Positions 1 through 13,100 of a stretch of 64,000 nucleotides of DNA are shown in pieces. The notes under the pieces were generated by a model. That model was not told where the DNA came from and did no database searches. It saw only the letters and a program-made list of their open reading frames with translations. The stretch is from Turnera subulata (Eukaryota; Streptophyta; Magnoliopsida; Malpighiales; Passifloraceae). The stretch's first letter is position 1; every line of letters starts with the position of its first letter. The stretch is taken from assembly GCA_028386065.3 (NCBI GenBank), contig JAKUCV010007737.1, positions 21,721 to 85,720 of the forward strand. Direction: 5' to 3'. The translations under genes and the position numbers were made by a program.

Positions 1-818
1 GAGTTGGTTAGGTTACTTGGAGTTAGTTTGTGGACTACTAAGTTCTCATGAAGTATGATGATGGACTTGGCCATGTGTATGAAGTGTTATTTCTTTTGTG
101 AGGTATAAGCGGAGTAGCACTGCGGAAGCATGGTTAGCTTATTTGGGATGTAATTGGCACGATCCAGTGCTGTTGGTGCACAGTTAGTGCGCTGCTGAGT
201 TGATTGGTGTGCCAATTGGTGCAATTGGTGTGTTGGTGCATGCACTGGTGTGTATCGGTATGGGAGTAGTGAACTTTGTCGCTTAGTTGGGGCAATTGGT
301 CCCGTTGGCCGATTTTAGCGCCAATGCCTGCACTAGTGTGCAGTTAGCGCACTTTGAGGCTTGGTTGGGATAATTGGCTTTCATGTACTAGTGTGCAGTT
401 AGCGCACTTTGAGGCTTGGTTGGGATAAATTGCCATGAAAGCCAATTATCCCAACCAAGCCTCAAAATGCGCTAACTGCACACTAGTGCAGGCATTGGCG
501 CTAAAATCGGCCAACGGGACCAATTGCCCCAACTAAGCGACAAAGTTCACTACTCCCATACCGATACACACCAGTGCATGCACCAGCACATCAATTGCAC
601 CAATTGGCACACCAATCAACTCAGCAGCGCACTAACTGTGCACCAACAGCACTGGATCGTGCCAATTACATCCCAAATAAGCTAACCATGCTTCCGCAGT
701 GCTACTCCGCTTATACCTCACAAAAGAAATAACACTTCATACACATGGCCAAGTCCATCATCATACTTCATGAGAACTTAGTAGTCCACAAACTAACTCC
801 AAGTAACCTAACCAACTC
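1..818. repeat. Long inverted repeat (palindrome), arms of about 385 bp
   Basis: Positions 1-385 are the near-perfect reverse complement of 434-818, with a 48-base loop between them (386-433). The left arm starts at base 1, so the palindrome may extend beyond the window. The loop is a second copy of a segment inside the left arm (331-378). The arms carry many short TTGGTG/CACCAA motifs and no convincing ORF. The block lies on the internal side of a gypsy LTR and primer-binding site, so it would be part of that element's leader or gag region. Such a sequence would form a very long hairpin if transcribed. A mis-joined assembly end is the main alternative. Confidence 0.9.
331..433. repeat. Pair of ~48-bp direct repeats at the palindrome centre
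   Basis: The segment at 331-378 (beginning CACTAGTGTGCAGTTAGCGC) is repeated almost exactly at 385-433. The second copy forms the loop of the large inverted repeat. Its complement appears a third time in the right arm. Confidence 0.85.
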
Positions 819-1277
819 CAATACCCTCACATGTGGTATTCGCCCAGACCATTCATAAACCTTCCCTCCATATGTTACTACTTGTAACACTTGAAATTCC
901 AATATCAACATCATGCATCCTTTATTACAAGTTGTAAACCAAACTCAACAATCACAACCATTTCCCTCATACCCTTCTCATCGTCAAGTTCCGTAATACT
1001 ATCCACGATGCTTACACATTTCCGAACCCACAACACCATTACTTACTCCCTTTGGTACGACATTCTCAACCATTTCATACCCACACAACTTGCCCTCAAG
1101 ATGCCGATCTGCATATCAAGCAAACACAGAAATACAACAACATATAAAACACAAAGAACACACATAAGACACAAGTCTCTCACCAAACCCCCAACCTCTA
1201 ACTCGATGGGTACTAGCCAAGACTCAATAGCCTATGCCACTTTAGCAAAATTCTATAACAATGCTCTGCTACCATTC
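819..1277 (-). mobile_element. Leader region and primer-binding site of a gypsy-type retrotransposon
   Basis: Read on the minus strand, TGGTAGCAGAGC lies at 1263-1274. This closely matches the initiator-Met tRNA primer-binding site (TGGTATCAGAGC) of plant LTR retrotransposons. It directly follows the end of the long LTR at 1278-4072. The sequence further in, towards lower coordinates, resembles the untranslated leader of chromovirus-type gypsy elements. An open frame at 891-1295 on the plus strand has a low-complexity translation and is not considered a gene. The rest of the element lies beyond the window start. Confidence 0.6.
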
Positions 1278-4072
1278 CGTCACGCCCCCGCCTAAGCGCG
1301 ACCGGCCAGGCACCGTGTGCACCCACATCGTGCCACAGGGCACCTCAAGGCCTATACTCGTCCTCACAGAAATTCGTTGCCTCTGCCTAGCGGGTTACTA
1401 ACTCGTAATATGCGCAGCGTATCGGAAGCAATAATCAAATGCAAAGGTAACATACAGATACTAATTGTATCAAAAATCCAATTCCACTAGTGTTATAAAA
1501 TTCTTGCTACAAGGGGCACTACCACTTATAATCCAAGTTATAACCTCTTTAGCAAATTATTATAGTTTAACAACCAATTAATTGACCATCCCGGCTATGC
1601 CCATCAACCTACTGCCCGTAAACTCAATCTCGCACCTGCAAGACAAGGGGAGGAGGGGGGTGAGTAAAAAACTCAGTAAGCAAATGTGCACACAAGCAAT
1701 AACCACCCAAAGCATGCAATGCATGGCAAACGTGCCACCAATCAGCAAGGTTTCCGGTCCTCCATGATCAGGCCCACGGGTAAGCCAAGTGATGTACTCC
1801 GAGCCTACTTGCAAGTCTTGGCAACCCTGCACACATGCACAACCAAATTCCACAGCCCCATGTACGAGGCATAACCGAATAGCCAACAATGTGCATATGG
1901 CTTGCTACCGAGGCACACACAGCGCCCTTTGTAGCACCACTCTTTGGCCAAGCGGATCCTACACCGCAATGACCCAACCTGTCAACAATACCAAGCGGGA
2001 AATATCCTCTGCAAGGTCCCATATCCTATCATGTGGTGCACTCACAAGTGCCCACCCATCTCACGGTACGTACAAGCCCCACTTGCACTACCCACATGGT
2101 CCATTGTCCAACGATCCACATCAATGAAAATGTATGCAAGTGCAATGCACAGCCCCTTGGGCACAACCAGCAGACCAACCATTAGTCAATAATCAATAAC
2201 ACATGCACCATAAGTGCCAATACCATGCCAACCAAGCAATTGGGCTATCTGCCTAGCAAGCACACGATGGCAATCGTCACAAGTACGCATCACCTACTTA
2301 CCTAGCATTTTTGCACAACCATACCAATCATTCCCTCCCTTTGGAGCCCTTGGGCATCCTGGGATCATAAGCCCTATCCCCAATTCGGGCAGAGGCTGCC
2401 CTGCACTAGTAGTGAAATCAACCCGAAATACAAAGCCCTTAAATTCAAAACCAGCTTCGGGCCTCAACATAAGAGTTGTAGCTCTGCCTCTTATCTTTCC
2501 ATAGCCACCAAGAACACCAAATTCCAAGTCGTCTAACTCCCGTTATGGCTCCAAATTCCAAGTCGGGGTCAAGCAGCTGGACTGCTGCAGACCAGTCCAA
2601 TTGGAGAGAGCATAACTCGCTCCGTTTAGTTCTCAAATCTACCAAAATGGTGCCATATGAAAGATAGGGATATTAGCTAACCATAGGAATTGGTTTCACT
2701 CAATTCTAACCGGTTTTATGGCCGGAATCCTTATTTTAGTGACCAAGGGTCAGTCTGGCCGAGAGCAGAACCCCTAGGCTCACTTCTCTCATTTCCCCTC
2801 TTTTCTCTCTCTCTTTCTCCTCTCAAAGCTCAAGACGATTTTAGTCTGATAAGTGAGAGGGAGAGGTTCTTGTTTGCACCCTTAAGACAAATCAAGTAGG
2901 TGACTAAGCACCTTTAGCCACCACTTGCCAACTTGGTGCCACTTGCACCAAGTTGGTGCCACCTCATGCTTAGCCATGGCCAATTAGCTCGTGCCACACA
3001 AGCTGCTAGCTTGAACACCTAAAGCCTCCAGCACCTTATTCCTGAGCCACATGTCATATTCTGATTGGTAGGTTTGGCCAATCATGAATTTACACATCAT
3101 CGGGTCCGATTGTGCACCAACGGGCACCCCGGTGCCCTCGTTGTGCACCATTTGTGCCAACCCGAACCAACGGGTATCTCATTTGGGAAATTGTGTCTCT
3201 AATGCACCAATTGCACCTAATTAATATATTCCTAACATAATTTATCACTTTATCGACGGATTAATAATGTCGAGCACTCGGTATCCCCTAAATAGGTCAA
3301 CCGTGCCATCGGGTCACCACAAACCCATTTGTGCACATTAGGCCAAGCCAATGCGCACCATTGTCCTCAATCCACTACTAGCACGTGTTACCAATCCAAA
3401 ACCCATAGTATCATGTACACATGAAATGTGAGCATCACGCACAAGATACCGAATACACGATCCAACTAACAAGAATGTCCTCGAAGGACAAGTAACACCC
3501 GGCTCTTATCAAATAAGTATTCCCCTAGGTACCTAGGTGTACCCGGGGTATCACATCTTACTTTGATTGGTCGGTTTGGAAAATTACGCATTTACCCTCA
3601 CCGAGCCCAATTGTGCACCGACGGCACCCCGGTGCCCCCGTTGTGCACTATTTGTGCCAACCCAAGCCAACGGGTATCTCATTTGGGCAATTGTGCCTCC
3701 AATGCACCAATTGCACCTATGCACCAATTGCATCTAATTAATATATTCCTAACATAATCCATCACTTTATCGACTGATTAATAAGGTCGAGCACTCGGTA
3801 TCCCCTAAATAGGTCAACCGTGCCATCGGGTCACCACGAACCCATTTGTGCACATTAGGCCAAGCCATTGCGCACCATTGTCCTCAATCCACTACTAGCA
3901 CGTGTTACCGATTCAAAACCCATAGTATCATGTACACATGAAATGTGAGCATCACGCACAAGATACCGAATACACGATCCAACTAACAAGAATGTCCTCG
4001 AAGGACAAGTAACACCCCGCTCTCATTAAATAAGTATCCCCCTAGGTACCTAGGTGTACCCGGGGTATCACA
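1278..4072 (-). mobile_element. Long LTR (~2.8 kb) of a gypsy (Del/Tekay-like) retrotransposon
   Basis: On the minus strand the block starts TGTGATACCCCGGG at 4072 and ends GGGGGCGTGAC near 1278, immediately before the primer-binding site. A start of TGTGAYACCCC and an end of GGGGCGTGACA are typical of Del/Tekay chromovirus LTRs; the last CA is here CG. No ORF in the block is credible. The outer 1 kb consists of two tandem copies of a ~0.5 kb unit, so the LTR start occurs twice, at 4072 and at 3555. The lineage is inferred from termini only, since no polymerase of this element lies in the window. Confidence 0.6.
3063..4072. repeat. Tandem duplication of ~0.5 kb inside the LTR
   Basis: Unit 1 (3063-3555) and unit 2 (3564-4072) align along their whole length with scattered substitutions and one ~15-bp local duplication in unit 2 near 3709-3730 (ATGCACCAATTGCA twice). 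Both end with the same CCTAGGTACCTAGGTGTACC string followed by CGGGGTATCACA. The units carry the 5' terminus of the LTR. Confidence 0.9.
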
Positions 4073-5160
4073 ATTTGTAATCAATCAGTTATGGAATGAT
4101 TGGGAGGAGTAGTAACCAAGAAAAGAGGTGATTCTGAGTTGAATAGGGGATGAATACGCGGTTGAATCAAATCAGGGAGGAATTAGGGGAAACCGGGAGC
4201 AAAAAAGGAAAGAACGGGGGAACACAGAAGGGGTCAGGCGGTCATGGCGGGATGACCGCCAGGTCCGGGAAACCATCCACAGATGACCGTTGGGCCTAGC
4301 GGCCATCCAGACAATGACCGTCGGCCATGGCGGTCATGATGCCCAGAATTGCCCAATTTCCTCCGATTTCGCCCTTAATTTGATTCTACACGGTTTTGGC
4401 CTTGTTTTTTGACTGAGACCTTGGTCATTAAGCAGGTCCACGCCCCAATACTCCCCATAACACTATAAATAGGGCCTCTCATTCACATTTCAAAGGATGA
4501 ATCTCTCCTTTATACACACTACCTACAAGCTTTATTGCTTGGGGAAACTCTTCTTCTCCAAGCATAGAAAACTTCTTTAGGCAGAAACTCTGGAGGAATT
4601 TTTATGGCAAGCATCAATAATAATCCAGCAAGGGTAGGGTAGGAGGAGGATTAACAATTGAGCTTAGAAGTGGGAAGAAGGTGGGTGAAACACACAATCC
4701 AATCCAAGGAGCTAGAGGAGGGCTACAAGAGGTAATCCTAATCCCTTTGTGTTTACTGATTATTGGTCATTTGATGATGCTTTTGATGATGTGATTGTTG
4801 TGGTGTTACAACAAGAACTACGTGGGCTTTGAACCCGGTCGCCGGGGTATGTAGGTGGTCTCTAGTGGTAGAGGCTCAAACCCAAATATTTTTATTTTCC
4901 CTTTTGTCCTAATTTTATTTTATTATTTTGTGATTTGCTTCCACACCTTGCACACACTTGCACAAGCCATGTATATTTTCTTCAATTGCACAAAGTTTCG
5001 CCCCAAAACGGATGGGTGCCTAACACCTTCCCATCCGTGACAAACCCCTGGGCCCAATATCTTTGGTTCGCTGACTGGTTGCTTAAATGGAGTCATTGGG
5101 ATTCATGGAAAGGTTTTATCCCGAATTTTGTCCTATAATCAAATTCGGGTGGCGACTCCA
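4073..5160 (+). mobile_element. LTR-like fragment with TATA box and tRNA-Arg-like PBS (Tat/Ogre-like)
   Basis: The block contains a TATA box (CACTATAAATAGGGCC, core 4464-4472), a pyrimidine-rich transcript-leader-like stretch, and ends in CGGGTGGCGACTCCA (PBS candidate 5150-5160). A TGGCGACTC motif after the LTR is characteristic of Tat/Ogre gypsy elements primed by tRNA-Arg. Diverged copies of the same motif occur in reverse orientation at 49392 and 51423. No coding domain of the element follows; the internal part appears deleted or replaced at about 5210. Confidence 0.5.
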
Positions 5161-5216
5161 AAAATATTGGGTGTTGGTTAAGAAGAAGGTGTAAAGGGAA
5201 AGGTGAGGAGGCCCAA

Positions 5217-5794
5217 GTGATTTTGGGTCGGGGTCTCAAACTGATGTCCTACTTAGGTTCATGCTTTTTCATCTCTGCTCGCATCATGTTTCAATTTGAT
5301 TTATGCTTTAGTTTAGTTATTTTGAATATTCCTGGATATTGTGGTTTTGTGTTCGTTCTGGCACTGCTGATGCCAGATCGTTTGGCTATCTATAGAACTG
5401 CTTTTGTTTTTATTTATGATGTTCTATTATCTTGGTGCAGTATACTGGTTGATCTTTCTGTAGGATAATGATCTTTTCCTCCCTTGTCCTAATTTTTGGT
5501 GATGCCAAAAGGGGGACAAAAGAGTATGTGTGAAAAACACACAATGATGGATGAATCTTTCGATATCAACTTATGCTGATTATGCTTATTGATATCAATT
5601 GATTGATTATTGCTCCAACTTATCTTTGTTCTTCTAACGATTAATGCTTATTTTGGAAAAAAATTTAAGATAGGGGGAGCATAGATTAAGGGGGAGTGTC
5701 ATAGATTGAGGGGGAAGTTAAACCTTTAAACGTTTTAAACCCTTGCATACTTGTATTTTTCATATATGTTTGTCATCATAAAAAAGGAGGAGAA
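5217..5794 (+). mobile_element. 3' internal end of a Sirevirus-like copia element
   Basis: The string GATGCCAAAAGGGGGACA at 5501-5518 is the kind of conserved motif found after the env-like region of Sirevirus (SIRE/Maximus) copia elements. Several AGGGGGAG-type purine runs follow at about 5670-5715. A purine tract (AAAAAAGGAGGAGAA, 5780-5794) abuts the LTR start and is a good polypurine tract. The 83-residue open frame at 5217-5468 is hydrophobic and may be the remnant of the env-like frame, but I could not recognise it. Confidence 0.5.
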
Positions 5795-6368
5795 TGTTGG
5801 ATAAGGTAATTAACATGTGCATTAGTGGTTAATTAATAAGCCAATTAGTGATAATTAGTATTTTAATTTAATCACCTAACCATGTGCTTAATTGATTTTC
5901 ATTAATGACAAACTAGGTTTATGAATATTTTAATCCATCACCCAAACCCTTACATTAAATAATAAAATCAGATTTTTTTAACATTTGTGGTTAGTGGGAT
6001 TGGGATTAGTTTGCTAAGGTGGGATTCAACAAACCGGAGAGGTTTGTGGTGAGTGATAGGTTTGAGCTTAACTTAGGAAAAAGTTTGTAAAAGGTTGTGG
6101 TTGAACCCGTAAAAGCCACGGTATGATGAAGATTAGAAATCTCAAGGTGGAAGCCTTAAGTAGTGGATGTAGTCCTTAGTGGCGAACCACTCTAAATCGC
6201 TATGTCAATCTCTCTAACCCTTCTCTCTCAAGTGTGCATTAGTGTGGTTGTTAGTGTTCTTAATCTGCAGATCCGAGTTAAAGAAAGATTTGGCATCAAC
6301 TGTGCCAAATCAGAGATTAGGCGAAAAAATGGCTAATTCACCCCCCTCTTAGCCATATTGGGCCTACA
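5795..6368 (+). mobile_element. LTR of a Sirevirus-like copia element
   Basis: The 574-bp block starts TGTTGGATAAGG directly after the polypurine tract and ends GGGCCTACA. The end region contains CTAATTCACCCCCCTCTTAG, which is typical of plant copia LTR 3' ends. It is followed by GTGGTGTCAATATCC, which weakly resembles a Met-tRNA primer-binding site. If that is real, the LTR would be flanked by both polypurine tract and PBS, as in a tandem or recombined element. No second LTR is visible. Confidence 0.55.
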
Positions 6369-7130
6369 GTGGTGTCAATATCCATTTTGCTAGGTCTAAT
6401 TGTTTCCATTCCTTTAGGTAGTGAACTAGACTAAAGTAGATGGGAATTGATAGATAATTAAGTTTGGTTTTTGATAACTTTGGCACTTGATAGATAATTA
6501 TCTTTGGTTTTGGACAACTTTTGGCAGTTTTGTGTATTGGGGAATGCTCATAAGAAAAGTTTCAATCAAGATTAAAATTTTTAAACTTGTATCCAGTAGA
6601 TAAGAGAATTACAACCTCAAAAGCAGTTATATGTTCCCTTTGGAATCAAAAGAGATGCAGGCGGATTGGTTTCCATATGTGGAAATCTAATAAATTTCCG
6701 CATTACAAATTCGAGTAGCAAGCTAGGGGCGGCAAGGCAACCCTCATCTTAAGCTTCTTCGGCCACAAGGTCACTAAATGTGGAACAAGAAACCCAAGCA
6801 TATAAAACTGGAGGGATGATTCAAAACTATCTGTAGAGTAAAAGAGAAAAATAAAAAATAAAACGCTGATAAAGGATTGTTGACAATGTGGAATACAATC
6901 TATAAAAACATTGTTTCATCTTATACTGATTTATTTATATATGAAAGAAGAGAAATAAAAAGCCACAATCTATGACGTGACATTATGATATACAATAAGA
7001 TCTCTTTCTACTCTGATACGCAGTATAAGGTATGAGGATTCAGCTTATGAAAATAACACATTGTGCATAAAAGCACAGTAGGGCCTCTTTCTAGGTACCA
7101 ATTCTGCATGATGCCGGAAGTAGGGTGAAC
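6369..7130. other. Intergenic, 3' flank of the VGT1-like gene
   Basis: This AT-rich sequence between the copia LTR and the VGT1-like stop codon includes the 3' UTR of that minus-strand gene. A short repeat (TTGATAGATAATTA twice, near 6445 and 6489) is the only structure noticed. No ORF or RNA gene is supported. Confidence 0.6.
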
Positions 7131-10100
7131 CTACAAACATTTAGCCTCAATTTCCTCGAGAGTGAGCCCCTTTGTCTCTGGTACAATGAAGAATATGAAG
7201 AGGAGAGACAAGATGGCTATAACTCCAAATGCATAAAACAAAATTCCAGCTCCCAACAATTCCTGTAGGCAATTACCACGACTTCGTCAATCAATCATAT
7301 TTATAGAAACCTAAATAGGTATACTGCAGCTAACTTGAGACCCAGAGTATCCTAATATGCACATCAGATTGAAAATAAACACATTTATTCACCTACAAGT
7401 TCTAAGTTGTAAAAGCATCTTATGCATCTGGCACATACTGCATACATTATGATTTACCTTTCATTTAGACAAGTACACACCTGGCACATACTGCATACAT
7501 TATGATTTACCTTCATTTAGACAAGTACACACCTGGCACATATCCAATGCACCTTTTTTATTTTTGTGAAAAGCATCTTATGCACCTTCGTCGTCCCCTT
7601 ACTAAGCATTTCATACTTTGCGATGCATTATTTTCCAAATACAGCCATCATTAGAAATCATCTTTTTACTTTCCTTTTCTTTTCATAAAAAGAAACACTT
7701 TTTTTTTTATGAGAAAAAAAAGGAGAAATTTTCAATAGCAAGGAAGATTGCTGAATTAATCGTGTTTGTTTAAAAAACTGACAACATTCCACATACAAGT
7801 ATATCAAGCTCCAAGATGGTGCCATTTTGCCAATCAGCTAAATGCTCAAGAAATAAATAAGGCAAAAATGAATCCTACATGATTGTAGGTTTTTCCTTAT
7901 TAAACCAAATGAACGTAGAATTCATTGTAAAATCTTTCAGGCACATGGTTGCACTAGTATGGTTAAAAATAACACTAGTATACATCTAAGAGCAAGAAAA
8001 AGTTCAGAGTTCCCACCTTCAACGGAGAAAATGCAAATGTAACAAGTGCATTTGCACCAAAATTTACAAGAACTGCAACACTGAGACCTCGTCCTCTTAA
8101 ACGCAAGGGGAAAACCTCTGAAATCATAAGCCAACCAATAGGACCAAACGATACCTGCAGAAAACATTTACATGAGCAACACAGGCATCTGTTACAACTA
8201 CAGATGTATTTGAAAGACCTAAAGGACGGCAACAAGAATTTTGCAATTTGATTTTATGGCATGTAAAACCAGAGAAATTACTAGAGTGCGGTAATTAATC
8301 AGAAGAGGATGGCTAAATCCTATGCTTTTTAAAGTATAGTCTGGCATATGATCATCTCCGAAAATGAACAATGAAACTATACAAGTGGCAGGCGTTAATT
8401 GTTCCATGCTAAACATAGGTTTGGAACAATTGGTGGCTAAACATCAGCTTCTGGGTTTCTTTGAACCAAAGGCTAACCACACATACTGCCCAGAGCTACA
8501 TGTATGCTGTATCAGCTCCTGCATTCATGCTGTCTAGAGAGTTGCATTTTATAATTGGATCTGTTTCATAGGCTTCAACCAAGTCCTCTATTCTTAATCA
8601 TGACAAGGAACTCTGCCCCTCTCAACCCAATTTTTTCAGACAATGTATGGGAAATAAGACTAGGTGTCGGAGGATCAGTTGGATAGGAAGACAAGCTTTT
8701 ATCCACTTCCTTGAAGCACTCATGTCCTAGTTGGGTGGAAATTCTTTGATAGGTAAGTACAATTATTGAGCCCAGAAAATAAAATCAGCAGATGTAAAGT
8801 AACTTCCCTTCTTTTACTCTAAATTCTCGGAGCCAATAGGATACATAACAATACAAAGAGAACTAACTATTTGAGCAATCGTTGATAGTTGGTGGGAGCC
8901 AGTTAGCGATGCTGGACTTCTATTGGCAAAGCTTAACCACAAATACTCAAGAGTTATAAGTATACAGTCATGCTGTCTAAAAATTCACAAGGATAATTGA
9001 GTCTGTCACATGGGTTGCAACATGACAAACAATCCTGTCCCTTTCAACCCAAATTCTTCAAATCATGTATTAGAAACAAGATTACTTATCAAAGATCAGT
9101 TGGAAAGGAAAACAAGCCTTTATCCACTTGCTTGAAGGCACCTTCATCCTAGCCAGGTGGCATGCTTGATGCATACGTATTAACTACAGAGAAGCGGAAT
9201 AAAATCGACGGATGTAAAATGACTTTTTATTTTTTGATACTAGTCAATGAAGGTCGGACCCAACTCCAGACCTCACCCCTCTTGCTTTTTGCAAGAGTAC
9301 CAATAAGCTAGAAGCCCAGTGGAGACGGATGTAAAACGACTTCCCTATTTTTTTTCTCTTAATACTCTAATGTGAAAGCATAACACCAAAATATCGAAAA
9401 AGTTGTTAACCATATAGCAATAGAGTTGGTTTCTAGGCAATAGTTAACAGAACCCCCAACAAAAGATAAGAAATTTAACAAGCAGAACTTATATAAATAC
9501 CCAGTGAATAAATGACTGAATATATTCTCAAGTTTTAAGCATTATCTTCTAAGAAAATTTGTAGAGTTTTGAAGGATCTAATGCAAAACGGGAGAAGTTG
9601 TCTGTAGTTAGCTCTGTGTATAATGGTTCAACTGTTATCTAACATCATTTCAGAGCTCAATGTAGACAATCAAATTCATGATTATAATCCTAAAACTGGC
9701 AAACCAGTGTTTATCATGGCACCTACTCATTGGAAAGAGTCATTATAGTGCACAAAGTTCAGAGATGAGATTAGCTTGGAGGAATACCTGGTAACACCCA
9801 ACATACAACAACAGCGCAACTACAGCAACGAATGGTGCATTATCGAGGAAAATGTAATATGAGCCCAGAAGGAATAAAGAGATAACCTGTCAAAAAAGAA
9901 ATTCTTGCAGTTTAGTATACATGTTGAAGACTGTTTCCAACAAGCCATTTATTCATTTAATTACATATACTATTTTTCCAGCGGCCCCCTGTTTGCTAAG
10001 AGAAGGTTACTGTAAGGGAAGCGGAATGAGCTCACAAATGTTGTCTTTAAGCAAGTGTAGCTCAAAATTTTTGGGAACAGAAATGATGAAACATTCAGGG

Positions 10101-13100
10101 AAATCAGGGAGAATAAGGACTCACAATCCCAGAAACACCAACAAGCAGGAGAGGTCGCCTTCCAAGTCTATCAACAACAAGAACAGCTGCTCCAGTCATG
10201 ATCAACTAAAATAAAAAATTCCAGATGAGATATTTCCAGGCAGGCTCAAAGGACCATTGCCAATGTATAAAGATAGGCAAAACAAGAGCTGATCAATCCC
10301 TTGTCAATATATAGACATTACTCCAGTAGTTAAACCATAAATGAAATCTACCAAAAGCTGGAACTAGAGAGATGTTCTGTTAAATTATCAGAAGTGCGTA
10401 TTACAAGGCACCATTTCAGAAAATTTTATAAAACACAGCATATTGTCTTTTCAAACACAGACATCATCATGAGAATGCCAAAATACACAGGTGTAACCTA
10501 ACAGAAAACATTCACAAGTTAGCACTTCATACACGATCATATACAGCAATTGAAGATCTAGAAGAGTCACAAGGGAACAAGCATAGACAGGCTAAGCAAA
10601 TTGCTGGTGGCATCAAATTTTTGCTACTTGTACTTAGAGGACAAGCCATACTCCATACAGATGAAACCTCATGAAACCTAAGAGACAAGAAGCAGTAGCA
10701 AGCATAAAGCTATTGCAATTTTTATTTCACCAGTATGGTGTATATGGTACCTTGATTATTTACAACCATAAGAATTATGAACAACAGAAAATAAAAAATA
10801 ATTCCGGCCCAACAAAATCAAGGAATGTATATTTTGATGGAAAGTAAACTGAGCCATCAGCCCAAGCACTATGAAGATATCAACCATTTACAAAGCAAAT
10901 GCTACCAAGTCTATTAAGTGTAAATCATAAGTACGTACAGAATGCGATCACATGAAGTATAAATAATTGTCGAAGTTAAATCTTTTCAGAACCCCAAAAC
11001 ACAACATAAATCATGCAGTGCACCGGAAGTGTAAAGTTGAAGACCAGAAATTCATTCAAGTAGACAACACCTTCCCTCTTGAACATTCTACGGTTTCACT
11101 TCTCACCACAACACTCCAAATCCGCAATACTAAGTATATAACCGCACCTATGTGTTACACTAACAGAAACCAAATCTCTCTTTAACCATCAACTCCTTGA
11201 GTAGCTTCACCAAACAAAAATACCAAATTAAAAGGATCAGAGCATTTTATTTGAAATTTTTTATAGCTATAATCATTTTTCTCGATCCTTCCCAAAGGAG
11301 AAAAAAAAAAGCATTTGAATGTTCCATATTGCTTTGCAAGGGAAGTTGGTGCGTCCTAGTCAGAATTTGACCAAGCCTCCCAAAAGGATTAGACACTCCA
11401 CAAGTCACCCCTAGAGAATTTCCAAACTGCCAATCTTCCCTTCCCTACTCTAGCCTTTACACTGTAAATCATTAGAATAAGTTTGAAAAAAAAATATCAA
11501 ATCATCTAGTCTCACATAGTACTAACCAAAAGCTATATTTTAAAAGTTCGCCATGATTCATCTTAAGGGATTTGAATAATCAATTTATTTCAAGTGAAGC
11601 GTATAGAAATTGATTCCCAAGAGGATAATAACACCATCTATCATAAACCAACCAAAACAACATCCTTATTCTAGTTAGAAACCAAACTACCTAACTTTCC
11701 TTATAATACTTCCAAACTACCACCCCTACAGCGGAAACTCCTGCATGTAGCTGTTCATTCTCTATAAACCTTCACCTGTTTGTTTAATGGCTAACTCAGA
11801 AAATTAGAATCGTTTGGCAACGATTCACATAGAGTTTCTTCTGATGCAAAGGTTCAAAGGCAAAAGCTGTTTGAAAAGGTAATTTTTTATTTTAAAGTAA
11901 CAATCTAACAGTAAGTATGAGCAGTAAGAAGGTAGAAATTAACTTTTACAAGTAGAACTCGTTTCTTTTTAAACTCAGAGCTTAAATTCACTTCTCTACT
12001 GCCAAAACAATTGAAGTCAACACGTTATTACCAACCAAACAAACTTATAAACTTTTTGTAAGCTGAAATGCAGCCAAAGAACAGAGAAAATAACTCAATT
12101 TGTCTCAAAAAAGAAGTTGAAAGACCATCTGTTGACTCCACAAAACCTCAAGTCTACTTCCCAGGTACAGCTTCCATAAGCATCTAGGTGGCTAAATTTC
12201 AGAGCACTCACTATAGGACAGGAAAGGCCGATGCTCCACTCACTAAAAAATATCCAACCTCTTGCCACACCACAGGAAAAGTATTTGACATCAAATTGAT
12301 ATTATGTGCAATAGACAAGGGGAAGCGGAGAGAGCACAGAATAAATAAGGAGGTAAGAGAACTATGCTTTTAGTGTAAGCCTAACACAGATATCATCTTC
12401 TCTAACAACAGGTTCTATCAAATTTTCACATCAGCCCAAGCTTTTCAGGATGCAGTTTCACATGTATGATCAATTGCAGAAATAAAGTAGCTTCTCCAGC
12501 TCAAGAATCAAAGCCGAAAAGATATTTTCTCCAGGCAGCTGATTTTCCTTCACGAGTGTAAAATATTGCAATTCCCATGGTTTTTAGTATCATAAGTTCA
12601 GATATTAACTAAGAGATTATACCTTCAATAATCCAAGTAGAATTGACACCCGTGTTGCATCAGATGCTGCAGAGAATCCTGCACTCTATTAGAGGGAATT
12701 GTATCAGTAAGGAAGTCCATGATTTTGATCCTTTCATCATCAGAGATAAAATAACAAGCCAGAGCATACCTGAAGAATTGATGCAGCATAATAGAGTACA
12801 CTTGGTTGCCCTGTGATCTAACAGGAAAAGTATAATGTATGAGCCAACATGTTATAAGTTTGAAGTTTTACAAGTCAACAGTATAACCAATGAACATACC
12901 TGTTGGAATAAAACCAGCCCAGCACCAATGGTAAGGGCTTTCAAGCATTTGCCATGAAAGATCTCCGCCAAGGTAACTTCTTTTTCTTCACCAACAAAAG
13001 CAAGTTCAGAAAGAATTTCCTCAACTTGTGCCTCAGCAGTGTCGCCAATAGCTTCACCCCTGAGCCTGCACAAGCAACGTACTGCAGTATCTTTTAGATT

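Noticed and set aside
891..1295. 134-residue open frame on the plus strand
   Set aside because: It runs antisense through a gypsy leader and PBS and has a low-complexity Thr/Ser/His-rich translation. No domain is visible.
1578..2645. Several overlapping open frames on both strands
   Set aside because: They lie within a long non-coding LTR, overlap each other in many frames and show no domain; chance frames in a moderately GC-rich stretch.
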